Assembly (NCBI GenBank): GCA_977006965.1
Contig: OZ345364.1
Span: forward strand, 2,232,001 to 2,296,000
Reading direction: 5' to 3'
Origin: Phymatolithon calcareum
Lineage: Eukaryota; Rhodophyta; Florideophyceae; Hapalidiales
Length of the DNA: 64,000 nt
Below, in pieces: positions 1 through 9,764 of the stretch; the first letter of the stretch is position 1, and each line of letters opens with the position of its first letter. The translations under genes and the position numbers were made by a program. The notes under the pieces were generated by a model that was given only the letters and a program-made list of their open reading frames with translations, was not told the origin of the DNA and searched no databases.

Positions 1-229
1 TATTCTGGAGCTGAGGCGATATTCGAGCTATTTTTGTTCCGGTGAATGCTGGTAAGCACGGATCGGAGAATGTTCGCAGCGTGACACCTTACACATGTGC
101 TCTGTTTGTTACGGTTACAAACGGAACACTAGAATCTACTATATGGCGAAGATCAAAAGTATAATGCACACAATTGCACACAAGCTTTCAAAAAAATATT
201 AATAAAATAAGATGACGTTTTTGAAAAAT

Positions 230-545
230 TAAAAAATTATTGGTCTTTTGGTTATAGCACACCGGGGACTTTCTGAGAGCGTCATATGACTTGCTTCTCG
301 GCCGTTTCCACTGTCATAAATCAGCTTTCACCGAAATCCCTTTACAGCATGTAACCGGATACTATGAACTGCATTTGAGAGGACCTGTTAGGTTATTGCG
401 TCGAAATGGACATGAAAATCACCGGGATGGTTATGAAACCATTTTTTGTACTCGAAGGAGTATTGCGAACCATTGGGTATTGAACCCGAGACCTTGTACT
501 TTTTTAGTTAATTGTAACCAGTAGGCTACCAGCTTGTTGTGCAGT
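230..545 (-). mobile_element. tRNA-derived SINE-like element (degenerate)
   Basis: Read on the minus strand, an A-box-like TAGCCTACTGGTTA (528-515) is followed after about 30 bases by a B-box-like GGTTCAATACC (486-476). This is the spacing of an internal RNA polymerase III promoter in a tRNA-related head, and about 230 bases of body follow. It differs in sequence from the three clearer SINE copies elsewhere in the window. No target duplication could be found and the ends are approximate. A tRNA pseudogene fragment is the alternative. Confidence 0.35.
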
Positions 546-1280
546 CAGCGAGCGGAATCACTTCTTTTATATCACTGTATGAGGGTGTTTTAAGATAAGG
601 CTCGACAGACTCGATGAGTGCTGAGGTGAGGGATCACTTAGAAATTTAGTTAAATTTTCGCTGTGAGACACTTTCTCATCACTTAGAAATTTAGTTAAAT
701 TTTCGATGTGAGACACTTTCTCATCACTTTACGTGTCCACGTGGATGATATTCGTTTTGGCATACTTTAATTCTCCACGTGTACATGTAGCTATACGTAA
801 GCCGAGTAGAACAACGGAGCATACAACTGCTTATTATTTTAAAAAAATTGCCATCTTAAGGGATCAGTTTTGCTACGGCATAAGATGGGGATCCATAACT
901 CATAGCAGTAATAGTATGCCGACGTGAAGCAGGTGATCTTGCATGTTCTCACCAAGTTAGCTCGCTCAGTGGAGCCGACAAGAACATTGCATGTATTAGT
1001 CCATACTCTCAATCAGCGAGAGGCTACCGTGATTGGTATACAATGCAAGGAAACAGAAAATTGACGACTTGCACAGCATGACCTGTTGGAAAAAATAGAG
1101 GCAAGAGAGCGTTGAACGAGTAAACGTTGCACAAACTTGGCTCATGACACTGACGAAGCCCAACTTCTTCAGGTAGTTTGCCTGCTTGTCCTATATTTTG
1201 TGTCCATTTCAATGCATTCCAAATATTTGTACGAGATCCCAAATAGGGCGTCCTGGGCAAGAGCGACCTGAAGCACAATA
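546..1280. other. Intergenic, no gene seen
   Basis: Apart from the 45-bp tandem repeat at 633-729, I see no supportable gene. The open frames here are short and show no recognisable domain or codon pattern. Confidence 0.5.
633..729. repeat. 45-bp tandem repeat, 2.15 copies
   Basis: The unit beginning ATCACTTAGAAATTTAG occurs at 633-677 and 678-722 with a partial third copy at 723-729. The two full units differ at one base (CGCTGTG versus CGATGTG). It is AT-rich and lies in no open gene. Confidence 0.9.
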
Positions 1281-1567
1281 AAAAGTCTCGGGTAAAATCG
1301 CAATGCATCACGGAACGTTTTGGGAAACGTCGTGGAAATACACATGATGATCGAAATGTGCAACAGGCTTTTTGTGTTAGAGTGCAAGATAGTTTTGGAT
1401 CGCGAAGCAAAGAAGTCATTGAATGGAAATAGACATACCCAGGATGTGTCAGTCATAGTCGCAGTATCACAGAAGCTGACATGCATGGAGTTAAAGCACT
1501 ATGAAAGTCTCGTGTAAGATCGCAATGTGTCGTGGAAATACACATGATGATAGACATATGCAACAGG
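1281..1567. repeat. Imperfect direct repeat beside LINE remnant
   Basis: Two copies (1281-1367 and 1502-1567) share AAGTCTCG, ATCGCAATG and CGTGGAAATACACATGATGA in the same order. The second copy lacks about 21 bases in its middle. The second copy runs straight into the LINE fragment at 1565, so the repeat may come from two tandem 3' fragments of the same retroposon. Confidence 0.7.
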
Positions 1568-1655
1568 GACCTACGATGGTACTGGCTTGGACACATTCTT
1601 AGAATGCACGAGCGCCGCCTGTTCCGATATCGGCGTTCTTCAAGACCGTGTGGTA
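1565..1655 (+). pseudogene. LINE ORF2 C-terminal fragment
   Basis: The plus frame reads RDLRWYWLGHILRM followed by Arg-rich residues. This matches the segment 'R.LRWLGHVLRM..R' that follows the reverse-transcriptase thumb in many non-LTR retrotransposon ORF2 proteins. No reverse-transcriptase core is present, so this is a short dead fragment. The frame stays open to 1930 but loses resemblance to LINE proteins. The match is motif-level only. Confidence 0.5.
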
Positions 1656-2036
1656 GGTCAGCTGCTAGTTCTTTGGAGCCCTTGTCTCTTCTCAGGGCCT
1701 TGAACTCGTGTGGTTTTTGGACAGGACCGTCTGCGCGCAATGAAATTGATGGTAAAACAAATTCCACCACTTGCGCACGTGCGAAAGTGTTGATTTCGTG
1801 CTCCCGTGCTATGGACCCGGACACGAGATTAAATACCAAGTTGACCCGATCACAATTGCACGTGTACGGCGCCGCGGTCGCATCGATTTGTTTATATTAC
1901 ATGCGGCTAAGCTGCAGGAGGCTATTGTAAAAACTCTGCGATACGCCTTAAACTTCGGCTAGCCAGATTCTAATCATATCACTTTAGCGCATCCAAAAGA
2001 CTTTGACAAATATTTTCTTCCTGCTTCGCAGTAGAA
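1656..2036. other. Pre-insertion flank of the LTR element
   Basis: No gene was recognised. Two overlapping plus frames are open here but lack any family signature. The last five bases before the LTR (2037-2041, CTGGG) form the left target-site duplication of the retrotransposon. Confidence 0.5.
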
Positions 2037-2041
2037 CTGGG

Positions 2042-2797
2042 TGTAGCGCCCACTGCATTTTTCCTTTCCGTTGCAATGCTATTCCCGGACACGACAGCAA
2101 GGCTGAGTCTGTAAGGAATGCAGTAAGCGCTTCTGTTTTTCGCGACTGTACGCCACGAACCTTTGATCGCGATCCACATGGAACGCCGAATCAGAGGCTC
2201 GCGACTTTAGTTGCCTTGTCTAGGTGATCTGCTGGGCCACACGAGGAACGTGTCCCATGTGCATGTAGAATTTGTGTTTTTCTCTTTGCTAGTAGTACAT
2301 AAGATAGTTTGTCCCTTCCGTTTAGTAAAGGAAGGTGGAGGTTTCTGGATTTCGGCTCGATTGCTTGGATCCTACACGCATCACGCTTGTGAGTCCCTTC
2401 GACCACGCGAAGTCGGAGATTTCCCACCCTTCCTGTTCGCTTCCTCGCCGTGCAAGCCAGTACGGCGGGAACTCAGCGACAGATCCATCCTTTTCTTTTC
2501 GCGCGTCCAACTCAATCTCGACGGCCCTTCCAAGGTCGCCATCATCCAACGTTGCCGATATCGTCAACGCTTTGCACCCTCCCTTTTATTCGCTTTTCTC
2601 CACCATTCATCTCACGCGTCCTCAAGACGCCGTTTTCTGTAACTCCTCTTTCCCCTTTCTTCGTGTTTTGTTTCTCTTTCTCTCTCTCTTTTCTTTCCTC
2701 ATTTCAGTCTCTCTTTGTTTTGTCTCTCCCGCATTTTTCTCTGCTCCGGTCTTCTCTGACCACTGTGACGTCGGGTTCTAGTGAGCCTGGCGCTACA
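2042..2797 (+). repeat. 5' LTR
   Basis: The 756-bp LTR has 9-base inverted termini TGTAGCGCC / GGCGCTACA. Its second half has a long pyrimidine-rich stretch (about 2640-2760: TTTCTCTTTCTCTCTC and similar). The matching 3' copy differs at 2509-2510 only. It is expected to carry the promoter for the genomic RNA, but I could not identify a convincing TATA box. Confidence 0.95.
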
Positions 2798-2798
2798 T

Positions 2799-2817
2799 TG
2801 GTGCCAACTCCCAGGAG
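2799..2817 (+). other. Minus-strand primer-binding site
   Basis: Two bases after the 5' LTR comes TGGTGCCAACTCCCAGGAG. Its complement ends in CCA, as expected for pairing with the 3' end of a tRNA. It does not begin TGGTATCAGAG, the usual initiator-methionine site of plant elements, so another tRNA probably primes. Which tRNA cannot be told from this window. Confidence 0.8.
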
Positions 2818-2870
2818 ACGACCGGAGTTTTGTTTTTTGTTTGTCTTTCTTTTTTTCGTCTTCTTCTAAG

Positions 2871-5306
2871 ATGTCCGACGGCAACGCCGACTCTATCACT
2901 GCGCAGATGTATCCTAGCAGCAACGGATCGGGCGGACCCTGAACCCCTAGACCTACTCCGCCTGTTGTATCGGAAGTTACTCGAGAGTTTTCGGCCTTAC
3001 GAATTAATGACGAATGTGTCGCACAAGAGTCCCTTGGACTGACGGCAGCACCGGAACCCTTTCGAGTGGAAGCTCATCCCGCTTATGTCGACAGGGAAGC
3101 TCAGCCGCATAACACTGAAGATGCGAATGTTCCGCCACCACGAGTATCGACGAATCGGCAGATGGGCTCTGATGAAACTCACGAAAAGCACTTCCCTAAC
3201 GTGATGCCAGGACGTCCTCGACCTCAACGTATACGAGATGCAGAGGAGGAATTTTCCCGGTCATATCAGAGATTCACACCCGGCTATGACGCCGACTATC
3301 AGGATCGGAACCCAGATGATATACCACTCTATGAACTTCCCGGCTCATATCGCAGTGCCTCAGGCATGAGACGTCACATCTCAGCTAGACATTCCAACTT
3401 GCCAGCTCGAATTGCGCGCCCACACTATCTCGAGCAAAGACGTGAGCGAGCCATTGAACATCGAAGTCGCTCAAACGAGCGCAAGGAGCAAATGGACGAG
3501 TACCGCCGACAGGGGTCATCCTCACCACCATTAACGGGTGGGCGAGTCCCGGAGCGTCACGTTTATCCTCGTTGGTCGTTTCGGGAGGAACCACATTATC
3601 GTGTGCCCGACAGCCACAGACACTCTCGATCACCGCGACGGATGCAGGAACCAATGCCACATCCAGAAATTTCTCAGCAGGTACACTTCGATGTATCTCC
3701 GCCGATGCTCTACGAGGAAACTATTGCCTTTCCTCGAGCACAAATGAACCGTGATCCGTATGCACAGCCGTCGCGCAGGGATCATCGAGACATGTTGGCT
3801 GGACCACCGAACACCCCGGTATCGAATCACAACTACCACTGTAACCGCCATTCAAACTCGGGTCAGAGGGTATCCGCAAACCCGGTCATTGCACAACCTC
3901 CCAGAGGAGGTACTCGGACTGACGAAGGACAGGTGTCTCACGCGAGACGACTTGGTCCGGCTGAAGCACACGTTCGTGAAATCTTGCCCACGAACTCTAT
4001 CTTTCGACATGTACTATCGTACAGAGCATATCGTCTACGGAAGACAAGCTCCAATCTTCGTTCCGACTTGAAGAATGTGAAGGAAAATACAGAGTTCTTG
4101 CGTATGGCAATGTATGGAGCTGACTTCTCCGGAAAGGACGAGCTCTCTGTGCTTTCTTTTCTGGCTAGGCTAACAGACTCCGCAAACGACTTGGAAATGA
4201 CGGAGTCTCAATTGTTCCGGGTTCTTCCTCATTTCCTGGCAGGCAGTGCCAACGAACGTTACCGAGGAGCCCTCGCATTCGCAGGGCGAGTCAAGCAGTC
4301 CAGTGGTACCCCGAGCGGTATATGGAACTGGCCATCGGCAGTGAATTGGTTGTTGCGTACCTACGCGCGTGATGATGCTCTCGATAAGGCGTTAACTGAT
4401 CTCCGCACCATGTCCCAGAAACCCGGAGAGGAGGAAGAGACATTTTTGCAGCGTCTGACCAATGCTCACGGTAGATGCGGCTATCCCCTTAGCCCGGAAG
4501 ATTATATGGCGCGATTCATCGACGGCTTAGACACCCGTATCAAGTCCCTAGTTCGCCGCTTTCGTTCGCAAAACCCGCGTGCAGACCTCCTCGAGCTTGT
4601 GGAAGTTGCATCTGGTGAGGGTATTGCTATGAGAGCACGGGAACCTAAACGTGATCGTGCCTTCGATCACAACTCGCGACCGTCAATGCGGCCGACGCGT
4701 CTACTGAACTACCTCGACGCCGAAGGGGATCCCATCTTTTTCGCTACTGAAGAAGCTGAGCGCGCCGCTGAACACGCCATTCAAGACCTTTCCTACTCAC
4801 CGACAGCAGTTGAGCTTGCACTCGCTCTCGACAGGCAGGGCGGTGAAGGCCGCATGATTGCAGGGCCTAGAGGGCGCAGCTCAACCCCAAAACCTGGCTA
4901 CTTCGATCAGAAGGGAGCCTACATCGGCGTTGTGTGTCACAACTGTTACGAGCTGGGCACGCATTATAAGCCGGACTGCCCTTGCAAGCCCCGAGAGCAT
5001 GCCCATGTCATCATTGCCAATTTTGAAAAGCTAACCCTTGCCACGAAAGTCAGGGTGCCGTGGGACAGTTACCTTCGTACATCCGGACGACTTTCATTGG
5101 ATGACTTAAAAATAGACGGAATCGTACGGGTCCTACTCGCCAACGGCTATGAGACGGGACATGACGCCAGCGGCCAGCATGGAGCGGCTACTCCGCCGTC
5201 CCCAGTCATACGCTCAAGTCCGAACTATCGAAAAGGAAGCTCACCATCCCGCGATGAAGAACCCGTGTCCCCGTCGGGAAAAGCACAGGGGGGCGCTCGG
5301 CGTTAA
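2871..5306 (+). CDS. gag: gag polyprotein, with in-frame TGA near the start
   Basis: Gag forms the virus-like particle that packages element RNA. An ATG at 2871 opens a frame that meets TGA at 2940-2942 and then stays open from 2943 to the TAA at 5304-5306. The next in-frame ATG is at 3162. The N-terminal third is Arg/Pro/His-rich and disordered-looking. The middle (nucleotides about 4030-4620) resembles a retrotransposon Gag core, with 'AGSANERYRGAL' and 'EETFLQRLTNAHGRCGYPL'. Near 4936-4980 a knuckle-like CX2CX5HX4C occurs, one residue longer than the canonical CX2CX4HX4C. The frame ends in a G-rich slip site leading into pol. Either the TGA is an inactivating mutation or 2871-2942 is a separate leader ORF. 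Confidence 0.85.
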
Positions 5307-5314
5307 GCGCCCCC
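5288..5314 (+). promoter_or_regulatory. Candidate -1 ribosomal frameshift site with hairpin
   Basis: In the gag frame the bases at 5288-5294 read G GGG GGC, the X XXY YYZ phase of a -1 slippery heptamer, ten bases before the gag stop. The pol frame (-1) is open from 5258, so gag and pol overlap by 49 bases that contain the slip site. GGGGGCGCT (5289-5297) is exactly complementary to AGCGCCCCC (5306-5314), giving a 9-bp stem around the gag stop codon. Classic stimulators lie 5-9 bases downstream of the slip site, so this overlapping stem is unusual. The function is inferred from layout alone. Confidence 0.6.
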
Positions 5315-8300
5315 TTAAAAACACTCAAAACAACTCTGGCGCGTTGTGCGAGAGCGGTTGCTAAACGCGCGAAAATCAAGAGCTCGCCAGGGGCGTTGTT
5401 CGGTCCCTGGAAAGCAACAGCCGAAGCGAAGTCAGACCCGCTTTGTACGCTTTCCTCACGCAACTACAAAGTTCGCGCGATGGTTGGACCACACGCACAC
5501 GCGCTTTCCAAGGTACATGCTGTTCTGGATACCGGCGCGGGCATGAACTTTGTTTTCGTTGAGGCGCTTCCGCCGGAGGCCAGGCAGCACATCAAACACG
5601 GTGCTGTCCCTGCTGTACGTGATGCAAATGGCCGACTATTGGATTGCCTCGGAATAGTAGATTTGGTCGTGCAAGTGGGAAGCCGTCTTGTCAAAACTCC
5701 GTTCGTCGTCTGTCAACGACTCGCCGCGTCTCTCATCCTAGGCTGCGAGTTTCTTGACAATTTCGTAATCGCGATCGCTCCCCGACTTTCGAGTGTGCTC
5801 ATGGACGATGGATCGTGCGTTCCCATCGTTCGGCAACGCAAAACTACCAACAATGCGGCAATAGTTGTCTCTGAAGTTCCGGCACCCAAGAAGGTGCACC
5901 ACAAGCGCGGCACGAACAAGGCATACCTTTCCAAAACAGTACGCTTAGACGGGGGTACGCAGAGCTGGATACCATTAGTCGTTGGTATGTCCGGCACGTT
6001 TTGCCTGCAATCGAACGCGCGCTTTTTCGAGAAGCATCGCATTCTAATCGTCAACTCTATTATTCAAGTGGAGCCAGAATTACCATTCTGGGTGCTAATA
6101 GCGAACTTTAGCACCGATCATGTCGATCTACCTAAAGGAATGGCTCTTGCCCAGCTCCAAGCCATGCCTGAAAAGATCATCCCAACCCCTTTGACGCTTT
6201 CGTCCATCACTGGTGACCCAGAGATACAACTCATGGTCAAAGATGAGGATAGTGATGAAGTTGACCAGCTTCTCGTCGCGGACACGCGCAAGTTTCACGC
6301 TCTACGTCCTACTGGTGACCGAAGCCATGTAAAGGAGGTCAAGAACAAAGATATGATCACCATCAACGACATTTCTCTTGACAAAGCTCCGACTGAGAGG
6401 CATGAAGAAATACGCGCAATGCTCCGACGACACGAAAGCCTTTGGTCAGATCATCTTGGCGCCGTCGACGCCACGACGCATCATATAGATCTTCTGCCAA
6501 ACACCAGGCCAATTCGTCAAGCGCCATATAGGTCCGGCTTTAAGCAACGCGACCTCGTGAAAGAACATGTCGAAAAGATGCTACGGAAGGGCGTGGTCGT
6601 GCCAAGTAAGAGTGCCTGGGCTTCACCTGTTGTTCTTGCCCCTAAGCCAGATGGTTCGATGCGATTTTGTATTGACTTCAGGCGCCTCAATGCTGTCACA
6701 AAGCGCGACGCATATCCACTTCCACGACTTGACGACTGCATCGACAGCCTGGGTGAGGCCCGATGGTTTACGACACTGGATGCTAATGCAGGTTTCTGGC
6801 AAGTCCCGGTAGCGAAACAAGACCAGGAGAAGACTGCGTTCGTTACATTCGACGGCTTGTACGAGTTTACCAGAATGCCTTTCGGATTGACCAACGCGCC
6901 GGCGACATTCCAACGTGCCCTCGACATTATCCTATCCGGATATACGTGGAAATCATGTCTCGTCTACATAGATGATGTCATCATCTTCAGCAGGGATCTC
7001 GACGAACACATCAAGCATGTTGATGAAGTCCTTCATGAGCTTCGACGCTCAGGCATCACACTGAACCTACCAAAGTGTGAGTTCTTTACTGACACGGTAT
7101 CCTATCTCGGCCATACTATTCGACCCGGTACACTTTCTGTTCCTGAAGCAGCTACGAGGTCTCTCCGTGAAGCTAGGGAGCCAACTACAGTCACGGAGCT
7201 CCGATCATTCCTCGGGTTAGTCAATGTCTATCGCCGTTTCATTCGGAATTTCGCCGATATTGCTGCTCCACTGTACGATCTACTCAAAGGTCCACCGCAG
7301 AAGGGAGTTACACCCCTACAACCATTCACCGAACCGCAGTCCCGAGCTTATGAAGAGCTTAAGCTCGCGGTCACTAGCACCCCTGTTCTGGCCTTGCCCA
7401 AACCGAATGGCGCGTTTTCGTTAGATACTGACGCATGTGAGCACCAGGTGGGGTGTGCCCTTTTTCAAGAACAAGGGGATGGTGAACGTAAGCCCATCGG
7501 TTTTTGGAGTCGCACCCTTTCGAAGGCAGAACGAAATTACTCCATGACAGAAAAGGAATGCCTGGCGTTGGTGTATGGCGTCCTCACATGCCGACCCTAT
7601 TTGCTTGGTACTAAGTTTGTCGTGCATACCGACCACAGCGCACTGCGGTGGTTACTGGAGGTGACTGACCCCAGCGGAAGACTCATGCGATGGCGTCTTC
7701 GACTTGCTGAATATGACTTTGTCGTCAAATACCAGCCCGGGAACAAAAATTGTCAAGCAGATGCGGCTTCTCGTGTACCTACTGATGCACCCACAACGCG
7801 TAATTTGGACCTAGACATCCCTTGCTTTGTCGCTGGAGACTTTGATTCCTGTGACGACTCCGATCTTGAAGGTGGTTCTGACACGGAAGGCGATATCGAT
7901 ATCGAGTCTGGTCCCGATGAAGGTGCCTCTGCACTTCCCTCTGCAGATATTCTTCCGCAAGCCCTCGACGAAAAGGAACTACACGACGCTCAGCTTTCGG
8001 ACGAGTTCTGCGCCGAAATTCGACGAGGCATCAATCAAGGCCTGCCATCCTCATTCGAAGAGCACGATGAATCGGGCCTAATCGTGCGTTGCGTCTACGA
8101 GTACCAGCAAATTGTCATGCCGGAGGCGCTGCGATCTCGTGTGTTGGACCTTGCGCATAGACCGGCTGTTTCTGCGCACAGCGGAGGACGCAAGATGTAC
8201 CGGACACTTCGGAAGCGATTTTACTGGCCCTCGATGGCGCCCGACTGTTACCAAAAAGCCCTTGACTGTATGAGCTGTGCCCGCGAGCGCTCTGGTCAGC

Positions 8301-9691
8301 GCTATCGTCGACGACCCCTGAAGCAGTTCCCTGCGAAGGCCCCCCTCGAGGAGATTGCAATAGACCTCATGGGAGAGCTAATTCGCACTCCAACGGGCAA
8401 TCGATACATTCTCGTCATCAGCGACCGCTTTTCTAAGTTGACTAAGGTGATCCCTATGCGCTCAATCTCAGCCTTTGCCGTGGCCAGCGCTTTTGTCACG
8501 CACTGGGTTTGCAACTTTGGCATCCCAGTTCGCCTCTTGACGGATAATGGGACCCAGTTTCGATCAAAGTTTATGCCGGAAGTTTGCCGTATACTCGGTG
8601 TGAACAATGTTGCCACTACTGCCTATCATCCGCAAACCAACGGACAGGTAGAGCGCTACAACCGTACTCTAAAGACCTCTCTGCGGCATTACATAAGCGA
8701 TCACCCACGGGACTGGGATATGTTCATTGATGCTGTGTCCTTTGCGTACAACACGCAAGAACACGCGACGACCGGATACGCACCGTTCGAACTCGTCCTC
8801 TCTCGTCCACCGTCACCTGTCACCATCAAGCAAGCCAGCACTTCCGAGCGTGCATCCCCGAAATCTGTACGCTCTGCATGGTTGAGACGTCTAAAGACGT
8901 TGGTCAGTACGGTTCTCACCAACTCGACAAAGGCTCAAGAAAGGCAAAAGCGAGGCTATGATTCCCGAGTGCGCACGCCGCCGAAGAAATTGGTAGAAGG
9001 GCAACGAGCGTTCCTGCGAAGTGACTACAAAGGTACAGTCGGTGAGCAGCACAAGTTGACCCCGGCGGGATCGGGTCCGTACAAGATCGTTAAGCTAGAT
9101 GACACAACAGCTGTTATCCAAGTTGGAGAGTTTATCGAGCGCGTTTCTGTGGACCGATTGGAAGCAGCTCCCGATGAAACGATAATCCCTATGATTTCAC
9201 CGACCAAAATGCACCAAGACGTTCATGATTTACCGCTTCCTCCTCAACCCGATGATGAACACGCCCAATCCATGGGATTGCCGGTGCGCGAGACGCCAAT
9301 CACGGACCGACGCATCACCCGATCGATGACAAGGGCTGCACGGGAGCGGGAAATCGCGCCTGACGACCCTCGCACTAAGTGCAAAGTATCCTTCGCGGAC
9401 CCAGTTGTCACTTCGACAAACGGTATCGACACGCCAGCGGTACCGAATACCCCATCAATTTCGGTCGCTTCTCCGCAGCAGACCGAGATTAGAGCTTTCG
9501 ACGGGATTCGCGGTCATGTTCGTCATCCAACTCGCCCCGGCTGTTTTCAATACCTTGTTCGCTGGTACAATGCGCCCGGTGAGGACACTCTTGAGCCGGT
9601 GGAGCATCTTACGCGAAACATGGTAGTTCGGTACCATAATCGCAAGCAGCTTCCTCTACCGCGAGACCTCACCATGGCCGAGCTTGCGTAA
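5294..9691 (+). CDS. pol: pol polyprotein: protease, RT, RNase H, integrase, chromodomain
   Basis: The frame is open from 5258 and has no ATG at its head, which fits expression by frameshift from gag. Numbering from the TTG at 5396: aspartic protease LDTGAG at about 44-49; reverse transcriptase core with YIDD at 524-527; RNase H with acidic residues near 676 (LDTD), 717 (TEKE) and 743 (HTDH); integrase HHCC zinc finger at about 920-960 (H...H...CMSC); and the catalytic D,D,E in DLMGEL (about 991), TDNGTQF (about 1048) and GQVERYNR (about 1084). A C-terminal chromodomain (about 1369-1415, YLVRWYNAPGEDTLEPVEHL) should bind modified histone tails and steer integration into particular chromatin. 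All catalytic motifs look intact and no internal stop is seen. Confidence 0.95.
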   Translation, partial: RSALSAPLKTLKTTLARCARAVAKRAKIKSSPGALFGPWKATAEAKSDPLCTLSSRNYKVRAMVGPHAHALSKVHAVLDTGAGMNFVFVEALPPEARQHIKHGAVPAVRDANGRLLDCLGIVDLVVQVGSRLVKTPFVVCQRLAASLILGCEFLDNFVIAIAPRLSSVLMDDGSCVPIVRQRKTTNNAAIVVSEVPAPKKVHHKRGTNKAYLSKTVRLDGGTQSWIPLVVGMSGTFCLQSNARFFEKHRILIVNSIIQVEPELPFWVLIANFSTDHVDLPKGMALAQLQAMPEKIIPTPLTLSSITGDPEIQLMVKDEDSDEVDQLLVADTRKFHALRPTGDRSHVKEVKNKDMITINDISLDKAPTERHEEIRAMLRRHESLWSDHLGAVDATTHHIDLLPNTRPIRQAPYRSGFKQRDLVKEHVEKMLRKGVVVPSKSAWASPVVLAPKPDGSMRFCIDFRRLNAVTKRDAYPLPRLDDCIDSLGEARWFTTLDANAGFWQVPVAKQDQEKTAFVTFDGLYEFTRMPFGLTNAPATFQRALDIILSGYTWKSCLVYIDDVIIFSRDLDEHIKHVDEVLHELRRSGITLNLPKCEFFTDTVSYLGHTIRPGTLSVPEAATRSLREAREPTTVTELRSFLGLVNVYRRFIRNFADIAAPLYDLLKGPPQKGVTPLQPFTEPQSRAYEELKLAVTSTPVLALPKPNGAFSLDTDACEHQVGCALFQEQGDGERKPIGFWSRTLSKAERNYSMTEKECLALVYGVLTCRPYLLGTKFVVHTDHSALRWLLEVTDPSGRLMRWRLRLAEYDFVVKYQPGNKNCQADAASRVPTDAPTTRNLDLDIPCFVAGDFDSCDDSDLEGGSDTEGDIDIESGPDEGASALPSADILPQALDEKELHDAQLSDEFCAEIRRGINQGLPSSFEEHDESGLIVRCVYEYQQIVMPEALRSRVLDLAHRPAVSAHSGGRKMYRTLRKRFYWPSMAPDCYQKALDCMSCARERSGQRYRRRPLKQFPAKAPLEEIAIDLMGELIRTPTGNRYILVISDRFSKLTKVIPMRSISAFAVASAFVTHWVCNFGIPVRLLTDNGTQFRSKFMPEVCRILGVNNVATTAYHPQTNGQVERYNRTLKTSLRHYISDHPRDWDMFIDAVSFAYNTQEHATTGYAPFELVLSRPPSPVTIKQASTSERASPKSVRSAWLRRLKTLVSTVLTNSTKAQERQKRGYDSRVRTPPKKLVEGQRAFLRSDYKGTVGEQHKLTPAGSGPYKIVKLDDTTAVIQVGEFIERVSVDRLEAAPDETIIPMISPTKMHQDVHDLPLPPQPDDEHAQSMGLPVRETPITDRRITRSMTRAAREREIAPDDPRTKCKVSFADPVVTSTNGIDTPAVPNTPSISVASPQQTEIRAFDGIRGHVRHPTRPGCFQYLVRWYNAPGEDTLEPVEHLTRNMVVRYHNRKQLPLPRDLTMAELA

Positions 9692-9754
9692 ATCGTCGGC
9701 GACATATAATGGACGACAAGATGAACGAAATCTTCTCGTAGCGTTCGTCGCTGT

Positions 9755-9761
9755 GGGGGGG
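9755..9761 (+). other. Weak polypurine tract
   Basis: Seven G residues followed by CTG directly precede the 3' LTR at 9765. This is the position of the plus-strand primer tract in LTR elements. It is short and separated from the LTR by three bases, so the assignment is by position. Confidence 0.45.
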
Positions 9762-9764
9762 CTG

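Noticed and set aside
2835-2870. Pyrimidine tract and AG before ATG 2871 as an intron end for gag
   Set aside because: LTR elements usually have unspliced leaders, the PBS lies just upstream, and no donor with a frame consequence was evident.
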